DNA of 64,000 nucleotides from Cerasicoccus arenae (GTDB lineage: Bacteria > Verrucomicrobiota > Verrucomicrobiia > Opitutales > Cerasicoccaceae): assembly GCF_014651635.1 (NCBI RefSeq), contig NZ_BMXG01000005.1, positions 163,181 through 227,180 of the forward strand, given 5' to 3'. The translations under genes were made by a program, and so were the position numbers. The notes beneath the pieces were generated by a model. That model was given only the letters and a program-made list of their open reading frames with translations, ran no database searches and was not told where the DNA came from. Below are positions 53,019 to 61,707 of this stretch, one piece after another; the first letter of the stretch is position 1; each line of letters starts with the position of its first letter.

Positions 53019-53504
53019 ATGAGCGAATCGTATGAGCTAATAGAAAAGCGTAAGGATTTGGCCCAGACTTATCTTTGTAATTTCGATGAGCACAGAGTTG
53101 ATCAGCAAAAGTATTATTCGAAGAAGGCGGGCTCCTTACAAAATCGTAGTCGGATGATCAGTTATTTGATCATAGTTTTCAGTGCTTGCATCACTTTTCT
53201 CCAGAGTGTTGTGGTCGTGAGTGATGATCCAAATGTTGTTTTTGAGTATATGGTTCTATTTATCGGAATAGCTATAACTATGATTAAAGGCTATGATTCC
53301 ATATGGAGACCAGGTGATGTCTGGCCATTGTATCGGACGGCTTCTGAACTTATTAAAAAAGAAGTCCGTTTATTCATCGCAGGTGCAGGTGATTATTCTG
53401 ATATTCAAGATGAGCGATCAAAATTTTCTTTTTTTGCATTAAATATAGAAAAAATTATCAGCGTAGAGCGTACTGGGTTTGATGGACTGTTTTCTCGGGA
53501 ATGA
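53019..53504 (+). CDS. SLATT/DUF4231-like two-helix membrane protein
   Basis: The 161-residue protein has a charged N-terminal helix (1-45), two membrane helices (about 46-67 and 73-92) and a C-terminal helical part with VWPLYRTASELIKKEV (about 101-116). This matches the SLATT/DUF4231 layout: 2TM proteins linked to nucleotide-signal conflict systems, where they are thought to be membrane-damaging effectors. It stands one base before the TIR gene (stop at 53504, ATG at 53506), so the two are coupled. It is AT-rich compared with dnaE and hemA on either side. Confidence 0.7.
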   Translation: MSESYELIEKRKDLAQTYLCNFDEHRVDQQKYYSKKAGSLQNRSRMISYLIIVFSACITFLQSVVVVSDDPNVVFEYMVLFIGIAITMIKGYDSIWRPGDVWPLYRTASELIKKEVRLFIAGAGDYSDIQDERSKFSFFALNIEKIISVERTGFDGLFSRE

Positions 53505-53505
53505 C

Positions 53506-54873
53506 ATGAATGATCGAATTAAAATATTTATTAGCCATAAGCATAATCAACGGCGGTTGGCGTCAGATTTTCAAAAAAACATGGGGAGGCTTGCCCCTGA
53601 TCGATTTGATTTTTTTGCTTCATCTTCGGATGTAAACCCCGGTGCGGATTGGGCTAATTTAGTGCAGGAAAAGATTAAAAATGCGGATTGGTTGATCGCG
53701 TTAATGTCTCAATCTAGCAATCAGGATACAGATTTTATCGTGCAAGAAATTTCAGCATTTGATACGCTTTATAAAGATGATAGCAGTAAGTTAAGGATAG
53801 TTATCCATGAGGATGGAAATCGGAAGAATTTCTTTCAAAATCTACAGCAATTTCCCACAACAAAATCCGGATGTAAGGATTTTCTGCGATTTGTGCTCTC
53901 AACTCCAAAGGATGGCGCTGTTAATGAGCGTTCGCTAGGATTTAATCGATACATTGGTGACGACGATTTCGAGCTGGATCGTGAGTCATCAAGGCTTTGG
54001 GAGATTCTTCGATCTAAACCTGATCCTTTTGTCTTGGTGCCTAAAGCATATTTTCGCCTGAATCGGGATGAGGTTTCAATGTTGGAAAGAGAGGAAATGC
54101 CATCAAGCATGAGCGTTGTATTAAACAGAAACGCTGCCGATATACACGGGCTTAAGTTGACGCAAAATAGCGCCATTTGGGAAGGGTGCTTTGGGGATAT
54201 GGTTAATTCAATGAATGAAGTTCAGAAATCATGGTTGCCCCAGTCTGCTTTTCTTATGCGAAAGCTCATAAAAGCAGAGGAAACCCAGTCGGCATTTATA
54301 TTGTATCCTGACAATAAGAATATGAATTACTACACGCCAGTAGTTAGTGAATTGTTTAAATATCAGTCGGGGGAAATTGAATATGAGTTGATTTATTTTC
54401 CAGTGGAAACCGGATTCTCGAAATATGGAAAGGGCCAATCTGATTTGGATGTTTTGTTCCATCTTTTGACTTTGTGTTTCCATATGAAGTGGCGAATCTT
54501 AGATCGTTATCTTCCGGATGTATCTAATTTGGCAGGTATTGAAAGGCATAATATAAACGAGCTAACTGAAGGGCAGGTTAAAGAAAGGGCTGATTTGCAT
54601 GAGCGAATTGTAATAGATTTCAAGAAAATACATGCGGATTCTGCGGCCAGAGGAATAACCAATCCTGATATTATTCTAAGTCTGTTTCAGGAAGGCCAAG
54701 CCTCGGATTTACTGAAATGGTTTCACGATTGGGCTAATGTGTATTTTAAAATTGAAAAAAACAAAGACACTATGACTTCTGTTGAGATGGAAGTCGAATT
54801 AAAGAAAATGAACAGCATTTATTCCCATTGCCTTGGGGCATACGCACATAGATTGGCTGACGTATCATCCTAG
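53506..54873 (+). CDS. TIR-domain protein of a putative defence pair
   Basis: The 455-residue protein begins with a TIR/SEFIR-like domain (about 4-105): IKIFISHKHNQRR, FFASSSDVNPGADWANLV, and SSNQDTDFIVQEISAF with Glu81 at the catalytic position of NAD-cleaving TIR domains. The remaining 350 residues are not recognised and may be a sensor. TIR proteins in bacteria often cleave NAD or make cyclic ADP-ribose-like signals on infection. ATG 53506 gives the TIR domain its usual N terminus; 53479 is a longer in-frame start. AT-rich composition, unlike both flanks, suggests transfer. Confidence 0.75.
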   Translation: MNDRIKIFISHKHNQRRLASDFQKNMGRLAPDRFDFFASSSDVNPGADWANLVQEKIKNADWLIALMSQSSNQDTDFIVQEISAFDTLYKDDSSKLRIVIHEDGNRKNFFQNLQQFPTTKSGCKDFLRFVLSTPKDGAVNERSLGFNRYIGDDDFELDRESSRLWEILRSKPDPFVLVPKAYFRLNRDEVSMLEREEMPSSMSVVLNRNAADIHGLKLTQNSAIWEGCFGDMVNSMNEVQKSWLPQSAFLMRKLIKAEETQSAFILYPDNKNMNYYTPVVSELFKYQSGEIEYELIYFPVETGFSKYGKGQSDLDVLFHLLTLCFHMKWRILDRYLPDVSNLAGIERHNINELTEGQVKERADLHERIVIDFKKIHADSAARGITNPDIILSLFQEGQASDLLKWFHDWANVYFKIEKNKDTMTSVEMEVELKKMNSIYSHCLGAYAHRLADVSS

Positions 54874-54973
54874 AATGATGATTCCCAAGAAATGAACCAA
54901 ACATAAATTTTGTAACTCTTTCACGGCCCACAATTGAAGCATCTGCGTTGAGAAATGGCTTTGAAGGCTACAC

Positions 54974-55999
54974 TCACCGTAACGCTTCCCAGAGGCGGCG
55001 GGCTCGTTCGAGGAGGGATTGGCGGGCGGTGGCGACTTCGGCTTCGCGGGCGCGGAGATTTTCGTTAGCAATTTGGGCGAGATGATCGAGGTTGTAGAGA
55101 TAGACGTTGGAGATTTCGTCTACGACAGGGTCGATATCGCGGGGTAGGGCGGTGTCTATCGCGATGAGCGGCTGGGTGGGTCGATTTTTCATGATCGGCG
55201 TGAGCAGCTCTGCGGTGATAAGCGGTTGGGAAGATGCGGTGGCACCAATAACGATATCCGCATGGATGAGCAGTTGGGGGAGTTTGTCGAGGCTGGCGGC
55301 GGCACCGGTAAACTGGTCGGCCAAGGTGCGGGCACGTTCGAGGTTGCGGCCAGCGACGATAATGCGCTCAGCGCCACGACTAACCAGTGCCTGCGTTGTT
55401 TTTTCTCCGACCTCACCAGAGCCGAGCAAGACGACCTGTGCCTCAGCAAGATCGCCACAGACACGCAGAGCAAGCTCCGTCGCGACATTGCCAATGCTTA
55501 CCTGGCCTTTGCTGACGCCGGTATGGGTGCGCACCCATTTGGCGGCTTGGAAACTTTTCTGGAAAACGCGGTTGAGGACTTGGCCAGTGTGCTTCTGGCC
55601 AGCTGCTTGGGCGTAGGCCTCCTTGAGCTGTCCGAGGATCTCATTTTCGCCAACCATTTGTGAATCGAGTCCAGAGGCGACTTCGAAGGCGTGGCGCACG
55701 GCCTCCTCCCCCGTTAGCCAGTAGCTGTGCATTTCGAGCTCGGTAACGGGCATACCATGGAGGGTGGATAGTTGGTTGAGCAGCGGTGTACGCAATTCAC
55801 CGCTCGCGACGCCATAGATTTCGACTCGGTTGCAGGTGTTCAGGATCAGGCATTCGTCGACTGATTGCTGGGCTCGCAGCAGTTGCGCGAGCTGTTGGGC
55901 GCGCACGACGTCGAGCGCCAGCCGTTCTCGTACCTCAATTGACGCGGTGCGATGCGAACTGCCCAAAACGAACAGCGCTTTGCCTTTAATGGTGTGCAT
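54974..55999 (-). CDS. hemA: Glutamyl-tRNA reductase
   Basis: HemA reduces glutamyl-tRNA to glutamate-1-semialdehyde with NADPH, the first step of tetrapyrrole synthesis. GSSHRTASIEVRERLAL, the active-site Cys in ILNTCNRVEIY, QMVGENEILGQLKEAY and LGSGEVGEKTTQAL are clear. With 341 residues it is shorter than the usual 410-430: the C-terminal dimerisation helix domain is missing or much reduced. ATG 55999 is preferred; it overlaps the end of the HemX-like gene by 14 bases. Confidence 0.93.
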   Translation of the reverse strand: MHTIKGKALFVLGSSHRTASIEVRERLALDVVRAQQLAQLLRAQQSVDECLILNTCNRVEIYGVASGELRTPLLNQLSTLHGMPVTELEMHSYWLTGEEAVRHAFEVASGLDSQMVGENEILGQLKEAYAQAAGQKHTGQVLNRVFQKSFQAAKWVRTHTGVSKGQVSIGNVATELALRVCGDLAEAQVVLLGSGEVGEKTTQALVSRGAERIIVAGRNLERARTLADQFTGAAASLDKLPQLLIHADIVIGATASSQPLITAELLTPIMKNRPTQPLIAIDTALPRDIDPVVDEISNVYLYNLDHLAQIANENLRAREAEVATARQSLLERARRLWEALR

Positions 56000-56843
56000 C
56001 GTCGAGGTAATCCACGCCGTGAGCAATAGGCAGTGCCGCAGTGCGGTGCGTTAGTGGCCAGAGAGAAATCAGCGCGACAATAAAGAGCGCCAAGCACATT
56101 CGCGCAAAGTGCCTCGCCACGAGCTTCTTGCGCTGGCGCTGGAGCATGGTGATCAGGTAGGCTAGCCAGACGCCCATTGCAATGGTGAGCTTGACGAAGC
56201 CCACTGCTCCAGGTGCCTGCGCCCAGTTGAGGAAACCAATGGCCACGGCAATTGTCAGTAGCGAGACGCCGAGGGAAATGAGTTTGGCGTTAATGACCTC
56301 CAATTGGCGAATTGCAGGGAGCATGCTAAACCAGCCGCCAGTCTGCTTGCGGGCCAATGCTCTGTCTTGGAGCAAATACATGAGCGATGTCAGCGCCAAA
56401 ACGGCAAAGACGCCGTAGCTGAAGATTGCGAGCACCGCGTGAAAACCGACCCAGGGGCTGCCAGTGATTTCCAGCGGTGGCCCTTCGTCATCCCAACTAG
56501 CCACGGCCAGCGAGACAAAGGACAGACCAAAGCCAAAGGCCGAGGAAAAGAAGTTAAGCAGGCGTAATTGGAACATCTGCCGCAGAATGAAGTTGAGTGC
56601 GACAGAGGCCCAAGCAAGGACTTGGAAGACCTCAAAAGTGTTCGTCAGCGGGATAGCGTGGACTTCCAGCCCGCGTACATACAGCCCGAAGCTTTGGAAG
56701 ACAAAACCGCCGATCAGCAGCGCCAAGAATAGCAAATGAGGATACTCCTTGCGTCGGAGCAGCGGAATCAACGCAAAAAGAAACGCCAAGCCGTAGAATA
56801 CACAGCCAGTGCCCGTTAATGCACGATCTTGCCAGAAGTTCAT
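55986..56843 (-). CDS. HemX/CcsA-like cytochrome assembly membrane protein
   Basis: The 285-residue protein has about eight membrane helices and belongs to the cytochrome c assembly (CcsA/CcmC/HemX) family; SPWVGFHAVLAIFSYGVFAV is typical. The tryptophan-rich WWD motif that binds heme in true CcsA/CcmC is not seen, so the HemX branch, which affects the level of HemA, is more likely. It lies between hemH and hemA in one minus-strand run. Confidence 0.8.
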   Translation of the reverse strand: MNFWQDRALTGTGCVFYGLAFLFALIPLLRRKEYPHLLFLALLIGGFVFQSFGLYVRGLEVHAIPLTNTFEVFQVLAWASVALNFILRQMFQLRLLNFFSSAFGFGLSFVSLAVASWDDEGPPLEITGSPWVGFHAVLAIFSYGVFAVLALTSLMYLLQDRALARKQTGGWFSMLPAIRQLEVINAKLISLGVSLLTIAVAIGFLNWAQAPGAVGFVKLTIAMGVWLAYLITMLQRQRKKLVARHFARMCLALFIVALISLWPLTHRTAALPIAHGVDYLDDAHH

Positions 56844-56925
56844 TCGAGTGAGGAATGCGGTTTGCCAATTGCGGAATTAGGAATTTCCGCACTGGGAATC
56901 ATTAAACTCAAGGACTTTGCGCACT

Positions 56926-57945
56926 TCATTGTGCAATCCACTGGTCGATGCGCCCGTTGAGGAATTTGATGAGGGGGGGGGAGGCGTTGAGGCAAGGGAT
57001 CTGGGCGAATTCCTGGCCGCCAGCTTTAAGGAAGGATTCTTTGCCCTCCATGGAAATTTCTTCCAGCGTTTCGAGGCAGTCTGTGGTGAAGGCCGGGCAC
57101 ATGACCAAAAGTTTCTTAACGCCTTTAGCTGGAAGCTCTTCCAAAACAAAATCGGTGTAAGGCTTAAGCCAGGGATCGCGTCCTAGGCGAGACTGGAAAG
57201 AAACACTGTGTTTTTCCGCTGGGATGCCAGCTTTGGCCACGATGGCGCGCGTGGTTGCAAAGCACTGATGCCGATAGCAGGTGTGGTGTGCGGGGTGACA
57301 GCTCTCACAGCAGTCTGGGCGGGCCAGACAGTGAGCGTGCGAAGGGTCTCCTTTGCGCAAATGGCGTTCGGGAATGCCGTGGTAAGAGAAGAGAATATGG
57401 TCGTAGCCTTGGTCAAAATAGGGTTTGGCGTTGGCGACCATGGCTTCGATGTAGTCTTCGTCCTGATAAAATGGCTGGAGCAGGGTGACGTCCATGGCGG
57501 GTTTTTGGGCGGCGATCTCTTCCATTACGCGCACCACGACGGTTTCGTAGCTGCTCATGGCATAGTGCGGATAGAGCGGCATAACGAAGAGCCGGTCAAC
57601 GTCTTGGGCGATGAGCTTGCCGATGACCTTAGCGATGGCAGGCTCACCATAACGCATGGCCAGCGCTATGGGTATGTCCCGCCCAGCTGCGACGAGATCA
57701 CGCTGTTTCTCGCTTACCGTGACGAGCGGTGAGCCTTCGGGCGTCCAGATGCGCTGGTAGGCTGCGGCGGTTTTGGGGGGGCGCGTAGGTAAGATGAGTC
57801 CGCGGACAATTGCATTGCGGACTAGGGGGGGGGAGTCAATGACCCGCTCATCCAGAAGGAATTCCTTGAGGTATTCCCGCACGTCGGGGACTGCGGTCGA
57901 GGCCGGGGAGCCTAGGTTGAGCAATAGAACGCCAAGTTTTGCCAT
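56926..57945 (-). CDS. hemH: Ferrochelatase
   Basis: Ferrochelatase inserts iron into protoporphyrin IX. The 339 residues include LLNLGSP at the start, LYPHYAMSSYETV, LFSYHGIPERH with His189 as metal-handling residue, and LLVMCPAFTTDCLETLEEI. A Cys-rich stretch (Cys206, 212, 213, 216, 223, 228) follows His189; similar clusters occur in many bacterial ferrochelatases. Two runs of nine G (57825-57833 and 56973-56981) encode SPP stretches on the minus strand. The heme set continues with the HemX-like gene and hemA. Confidence 0.94.
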   Translation of the reverse strand: MAKLGVLLLNLGSPASTAVPDVREYLKEFLLDERVIDSPPLVRNAIVRGLILPTRPPKTAAAYQRIWTPEGSPLVTVSEKQRDLVAAGRDIPIALAMRYGEPAIAKVIGKLIAQDVDRLFVMPLYPHYAMSSYETVVVRVMEEIAAQKPAMDVTLLQPFYQDEDYIEAMVANAKPYFDQGYDHILFSYHGIPERHLRKGDPSHAHCLARPDCCESCHPAHHTCYRHQCFATTRAIVAKAGIPAEKHSVSFQSRLGRDPWLKPYTDFVLEELPAKGVKKLLVMCPAFTTDCLETLEEISMEGKESFLKAGGQEFAQIPCLNASPPLIKFLNGRIDQWIAQ

Positions 57946-58370
57946 GGCTTGAATGAAGCACGTGTATTCTAGGAATCAACCTCGAATGCTATGTTACGTC
58001 CTGTGCGTTCCTTAGCAGAGTTTCATAAATGAGGATTCGCAAGATGGGCGTGGCCGGCTCACAGCACAGTGTTTTGGAGTTTATTCGATCTTTCGATACA
58101 TTTTTCGATTATTGTAGTGGGAAGCCAACTTATCTAAATGGAATCTCCCGATTGAATGTATCGGTAATGTTATTGAGTTTATAGATGGAAAATTATTGAT
58201 TAACCGTCGATTTCATAAGCTATTGGTTAGTAAAGTGTAAAACCGCTAAAGATTGATTCGGTCTTTTTTAAAAGCTTGATCTAAGGGAATAAATCTATTT
58301 TATCTACACCGTTGCCATTCTTTTCGACTGGTGGCTTTCCAAATAAATAATCATACAACACCTGAATATC
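57946..58370. other. AT-rich spacer upstream of the pilin gene
   Basis: No gene is supported in these 425 bases. Sequence is AT-rich, particularly 58080-58300, and should contain the hemH and pilin promoters. TTGATC (58276) and TTTATC (about 58299) are 17 bases apart but match sigma-70 boxes only partly. A clear sigma-54 pair (TGGC-TTGC) was looked for and not found. Confidence 0.5.
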
Positions 58371-58715
58371 ATGAATACTCAATCCAAGAAGGGTTTTACA
58401 CTCGTTGAAATTATGATCGTGGTTGTCATCATCGGCCTCTTGGCTGCTATGGCGATTCCTGCGTTCCAAAAGGTTCGTGAACAGTCCCGCGAAAAGGCGA
58501 TCACCAACAACCTTCGTCAAATTGCTTCCGCTGGTCAGCAGTACATCCTTGAAGAAGGTGTTACTCAAGTTACTTACACCTTGCTCGAAGGTGACTACTT
58601 CGCAGCGATCCAGAATGTTGCTGACGAAACTTACACCAGCATCATCGTTGGCGAAAACGGTGGCACCATCACTGCTTCGACTTCCGGTGGTATGGAAGTG
58701 GTCTTCACCTACTAA
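58371..58715 (+). CDS. Type IV pilin-like (pseudopilin) major subunit
   Basis: The 114-residue prepilin has the short basic leader MNTQSKKG cleaved before FTLVEIMIVVVIIGLLAAMAI, with Phe at +1 and Glu at +5, the class III signal of type IV pilins and type II secretion pseudopilins. The mature part is short, with no Cys pair. It would be cleaved and methylated by a PilD peptidase (not in the window) and built into a pilus or pseudopilus. It is followed by a strong terminator, so expressed alone. Confidence 0.92.
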   Translation: MNTQSKKGFTLVEIMIVVVIIGLLAAMAIPAFQKVREQSREKAITNNLRQIASAGQQYILEEGVTQVTYTLLEGDYFAAIQNVADETYTSIIVGENGGTITASTSGGMEVVFTY

Positions 58716-58738
58716 TTCGTAAAGAATTTGCTTTTCGA

Positions 58739-58770
58739 CGAGCCGTCCTTCGGGGCGGCTCGTTTTGTTT
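58739..58770 (+). terminator. Strong rho-independent terminator after the pilin gene
   Basis: CGAGCCGTCC (58739-58748) pairs with GGGCGGCTCG (58753-58762) over ten base pairs with one G-T pair, TTCG tetraloop, followed by TTTTGTTT. It separates pilin mRNA from the glycosyltransferase genes. Confidence 0.9.
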
Positions 58771-58796
58771 AGTGACAGCGCTGGGATGATTCTCCA

Positions 58797-60710
58797 ATGT
58801 GTTGGCATTCCATGATTTCCACTCTTTTTCAAATTGGAGGTGACGTGCTGCAGTCGCGGGATAAGCGGCTAAAGTTGTTGCTCTTTATCGCCCTGGGAGC
58901 GTTTGCTGTTTACTTCGGCTTCTTCCATTACAGCGCGATGCGTTCAGTTGGCCTGATCAAGCATTGGGGCTACTATTTCATGCTGGCGATCTTGCTGGCC
59001 TTTATTTGGGAAACCTACTGCGTGACCCGTGCACGCTGGGCGGACTTACTTCCCTGGCTTCGCCAATATTTCAATTGGAAGTTCTGTGCGGTGCTCGGTG
59101 TGCTCAGTATTTATCTGTGGACCAGTCAGGAAGTGGGTTACAAGGTTATCATGGACGAAATCAACCTGCTCGGTACGTCCATGTATCTGCACTTGGACAA
59201 GCAGGCGATGTCGATTCTGCGGGGTTACGAGCTTAATGGCGTGTTTTTGCCGTTGGATGGTTTTGTCGACAAGCGGCCGCTCTTTTACCCCTTTCTGGTC
59301 TCATTGATCCATGATTTCACGGGTTATCGGCCGGAGAATGCTTTTGCGCTCAACCTGACGCTGATTCCCGTAGCGCTGATTCTGTCTTACGTGCTGGGCG
59401 TGTTGGTTTCGAATGCCCGCGGCGGATTGTTGGCGATGCTTCTGCTGGCCTGTTTTCCGATGTTTAACCAGTGCTGTCATGGCGGTGGTTTTGAAGCCTT
59501 GAATGTTGTAATGATATTGGTGGTCTTCCTGGCCTCATGTCTTTATCTGCGAGAACCCAGCCCAGGTTTATTGAGCGTTTTGTGTCTATCGGCGGTGATT
59601 CTCGCCAATGTACGCTATGAATCGGTCTTGTTCATCCTGCCAGTGGCCTTGGTGATCATGACGGGTTGGTATCGCTCGCGCGGGGTAATCTTTTCCCGAG
59701 GATTTTTCCTGACGCCTATTCTGCTGGTGCCAGTCCCGATGTTGTATCGGGTGTTTGAAATCGATCCGGAAAATACTTGGCAACTGGGGTCCAAAGAGGC
59801 GGCTTCCCCCTTTTCACTGGAGTTTCTGCCACGTAATCTAGGCCAGTGTGTATCGATGTTCTTTGATACGGGTCACGAGCAGCCAGTGTCCGTTTTTCTT
59901 TCGACTTTTGGACTCATTGGCATGATCCTCTTTTTGGTGCTGTTGCTGCGAAAGGCGCGGGAAAAGTCTCCGATCAAGGCGGAATATTTAGCGTTGGCCT
60001 TTACGAGTTTAGGGGTGCTGATGCTACTGGGCCTTCTTCTTCTTTATTTCTGGGATTTCGACGATAACATGACGCGGCGTTTGGCCTTGCCAATTGTGGT
60101 GTTGATGATTTTTCCCGGCGTGGCGTCTCTGGGTTCACTCAAGCGTGCAGCCAAAATATTTCCTTGGGTTTTTGCGTTAACCTGCCTCGCGCTAATTGTG
60201 GAAGTGGCACCGCGTTATTCCAAAGACATGTTTACCAAGGGCTATGACCCTGGCGCGGTAACCAATTGGAAACGTGAGGTGATTCGTGAGCATGAGGGCG
60301 AGTATAACCTCTTTATCGACATACCCGGTCTCTGGGTGACGCATGAAGTACCCGCCATTACTCAGGCACGGGCAATCGAGAAAAAGGAACTTTTGAAGTT
60401 CCACCTGAATAATAAGACCTTCGATCACATCTACGTGGTAGAAGGTTTCGTGAAGGACTTTTCTGATGGAGTATTGAGAGGTGGGCGCTTTGCCCGACTA
60501 GACGATGATTTCGTACTCGAGCCGATGACCCAGAAGACCTTCAATAACGTGATCTTCATCCGTATTTCTGAAGTGGTGGATATCAAGGCTGAAGAACCAG
60601 ACTGGATCAAAGAGCGCTTTGAAATGAAAGCAGATGAAGGGGAGACTCGTTCAGAACAACTGGACTTCATGCGCTTACAGCAAAAGCGCTTGGCTCGACT
60701 TTTGCCATAA
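58797..60710 (+). CDS. GT-C membrane glycosyltransferase (GT39/ArnT-like)
   Basis: The 637-residue membrane protein has about ten or eleven helices in its first 450 residues and a soluble C-terminal domain. DEINLLGTSMYLHLDKQ after the first helices contains the acidic DE pair typical of GT-C enzymes that use lipid-linked sugars. It is probably a protein- or lipid-directed glycosyltransferase. The start may be ATG 58797 or 58812; a GGAGGT further inside suggests the N terminus could be shorter. It lies after the pilin terminator and before a GT2 gene with a seven-base gap. Confidence 0.72.
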   Translation: MCWHSMISTLFQIGGDVLQSRDKRLKLLLFIALGAFAVYFGFFHYSAMRSVGLIKHWGYYFMLAILLAFIWETYCVTRARWADLLPWLRQYFNWKFCAVLGVLSIYLWTSQEVGYKVIMDEINLLGTSMYLHLDKQAMSILRGYELNGVFLPLDGFVDKRPLFYPFLVSLIHDFTGYRPENAFALNLTLIPVALILSYVLGVLVSNARGGLLAMLLLACFPMFNQCCHGGGFEALNVVMILVVFLASCLYLREPSPGLLSVLCLSAVILANVRYESVLFILPVALVIMTGWYRSRGVIFSRGFFLTPILLVPVPMLYRVFEIDPENTWQLGSKEAASPFSLEFLPRNLGQCVSMFFDTGHEQPVSVFLSTFGLIGMILFLVLLLRKAREKSPIKAEYLALAFTSLGVLMLLGLLLLYFWDFDDNMTRRLALPIVVLMIFPGVASLGSLKRAAKIFPWVFALTCLALIVEVAPRYSKDMFTKGYDPGAVTNWKREVIREHEGEYNLFIDIPGLWVTHEVPAITQARAIEKKELLKFHLNNKTFDHIYVVEGFVKDFSDGVLRGGRFARLDDDFVLEPMTQKTFNNVIFIRISEVVDIKAEEPDWIKERFEMKADEGETRSEQLDFMRLQQKRLARLLP

Positions 60711-60717
60711 ATTCTCG

Positions 60718-61707
60718 ATGGACCAGACTGATTTCGAGTTGGATGTAGTGATCCCCGTTTTTAACGAAGAAGACGTCTTGCCGGAGCTTCGCAAACGATT
60801 GACTGCGGCTCTGGATAAGGCATCGACTCGCTGGCGAGCGATCTTGGTGGATGATGGCAGTGATGACCGTTCCCGAGAAATGATTCAGCAATGGGGACAA
60901 GAAGACTCCCGAATCATCCTTGTCGAGCTTTCACGTAACTTCGGCCATCAGTCGGCGATTACGGCGGGTATTAGCTTTGCCAGCGGGCAAGCGGTGGCCG
61001 TTTTGGATGCAGATTTGCAGGACCCACCTGAGTTGTTGGACGAGATGATGGCTGCTTGGAGGAAAGGCGCGGAGATTGTGGTAGCGCGTCGTCGCACTCG
61101 GGCAGAAACGGGCTGGCGTCGTTTGGCCTTTGGCTTTTTTCATTTATTCTTGGAACGCTTTGGGAGTTTGCCCTCGTCCGCGAATACTGGCGTATTTGGG
61201 TTGATGGATCGCCGCGTTGCTCAGCATTTTCAACGCCTTTCGGAGCGACACCGATTCTTTCCAGGTTTGCGTGACTGGCTCGGCTTTCATCGTCAGGAAG
61301 TACTCTATGATCGTGAGGAGCGCGCCGCTGGCACCCCGAAGCAAAGTCTGAGGCGATTGATTTCTTATGCGTTAGATTCTATCTTCAGTTTTTCCTACCA
61401 GCCTCTTCGTATGATGACCTGTCTGGGCTTGGTCATTGCGTTAGCAGGCTTTCTTTTAGCGGGCTATTTCATTACGAAGCGTCTCTTGGGCATCGAAATC
61501 GCTGACACGGGTTTCACCACGTTGGTTACACTTATTTTGGTGCTGGGTGGATTCAACTTGATCGGCTTGGGGCTGGTCGGTGAATACGTAGGGCGGATCT
61601 ATGACGAGGTCAAAAATCGGCCGTTTTTTATTGTGCGCGCGACCCATGGTTTTGCGTCTGACGAGGGGAGCGTCTCAATCCGCAGCGGCGAGGAACCTCG
61701 CAAATGA
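60718..61707 (+). CDS. GT2 polyprenyl-phosphate glycosyltransferase (DPM/GtrB-like)
   Basis: The 329-residue enzyme has a GT2 domain with VVIPVFNEEDVLPEL, ILVDDGSDDRSREM and VLDADLQDPPELL (the metal-binding DxD), and two C-terminal membrane helices (about 222-245 and 262-285). This layout is that of GtrB/dolichyl-phosphate-mannose synthases, which make undecaprenyl-phosphate-linked sugars. It should supply donors for the GT-C enzymes on either side. Start ATG 60718 follows the preceding stop by seven bases; a longer frame from 60634 overlaps that gene. Confidence 0.9.
   Translation: MDQTDFELDVVIPVFNEEDVLPELRKRLTAALDKASTRWRAILVDDGSDDRSREMIQQWGQEDSRIILVELSRNFGHQSAITAGISFASGQAVAVLDADLQDPPELLDEMMAAWRKGAEIVVARRRTRAETGWRRLAFGFFHLFLERFGSLPSSANTGVFGLMDRRVAQHFQRLSERHRFFPGLRDWLGFHRQEVLYDREERAAGTPKQSLRRLISYALDSIFSFSYQPLRMMTCLGLVIALAGFLLAGYFITKRLLGIEIADTGFTTLVTLILVLGGFNLIGLGLVGEYVGRIYDEVKNRPFFIVRATHGFASDEGSVSIRSGEEPRK

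Noticed and set aside
58270..58370. Sigma-54 promoter before the pilin gene
   Set aside because: No TGGCA-N7-TGC pair with proper spacing was found; only loose sigma-70-like boxes.
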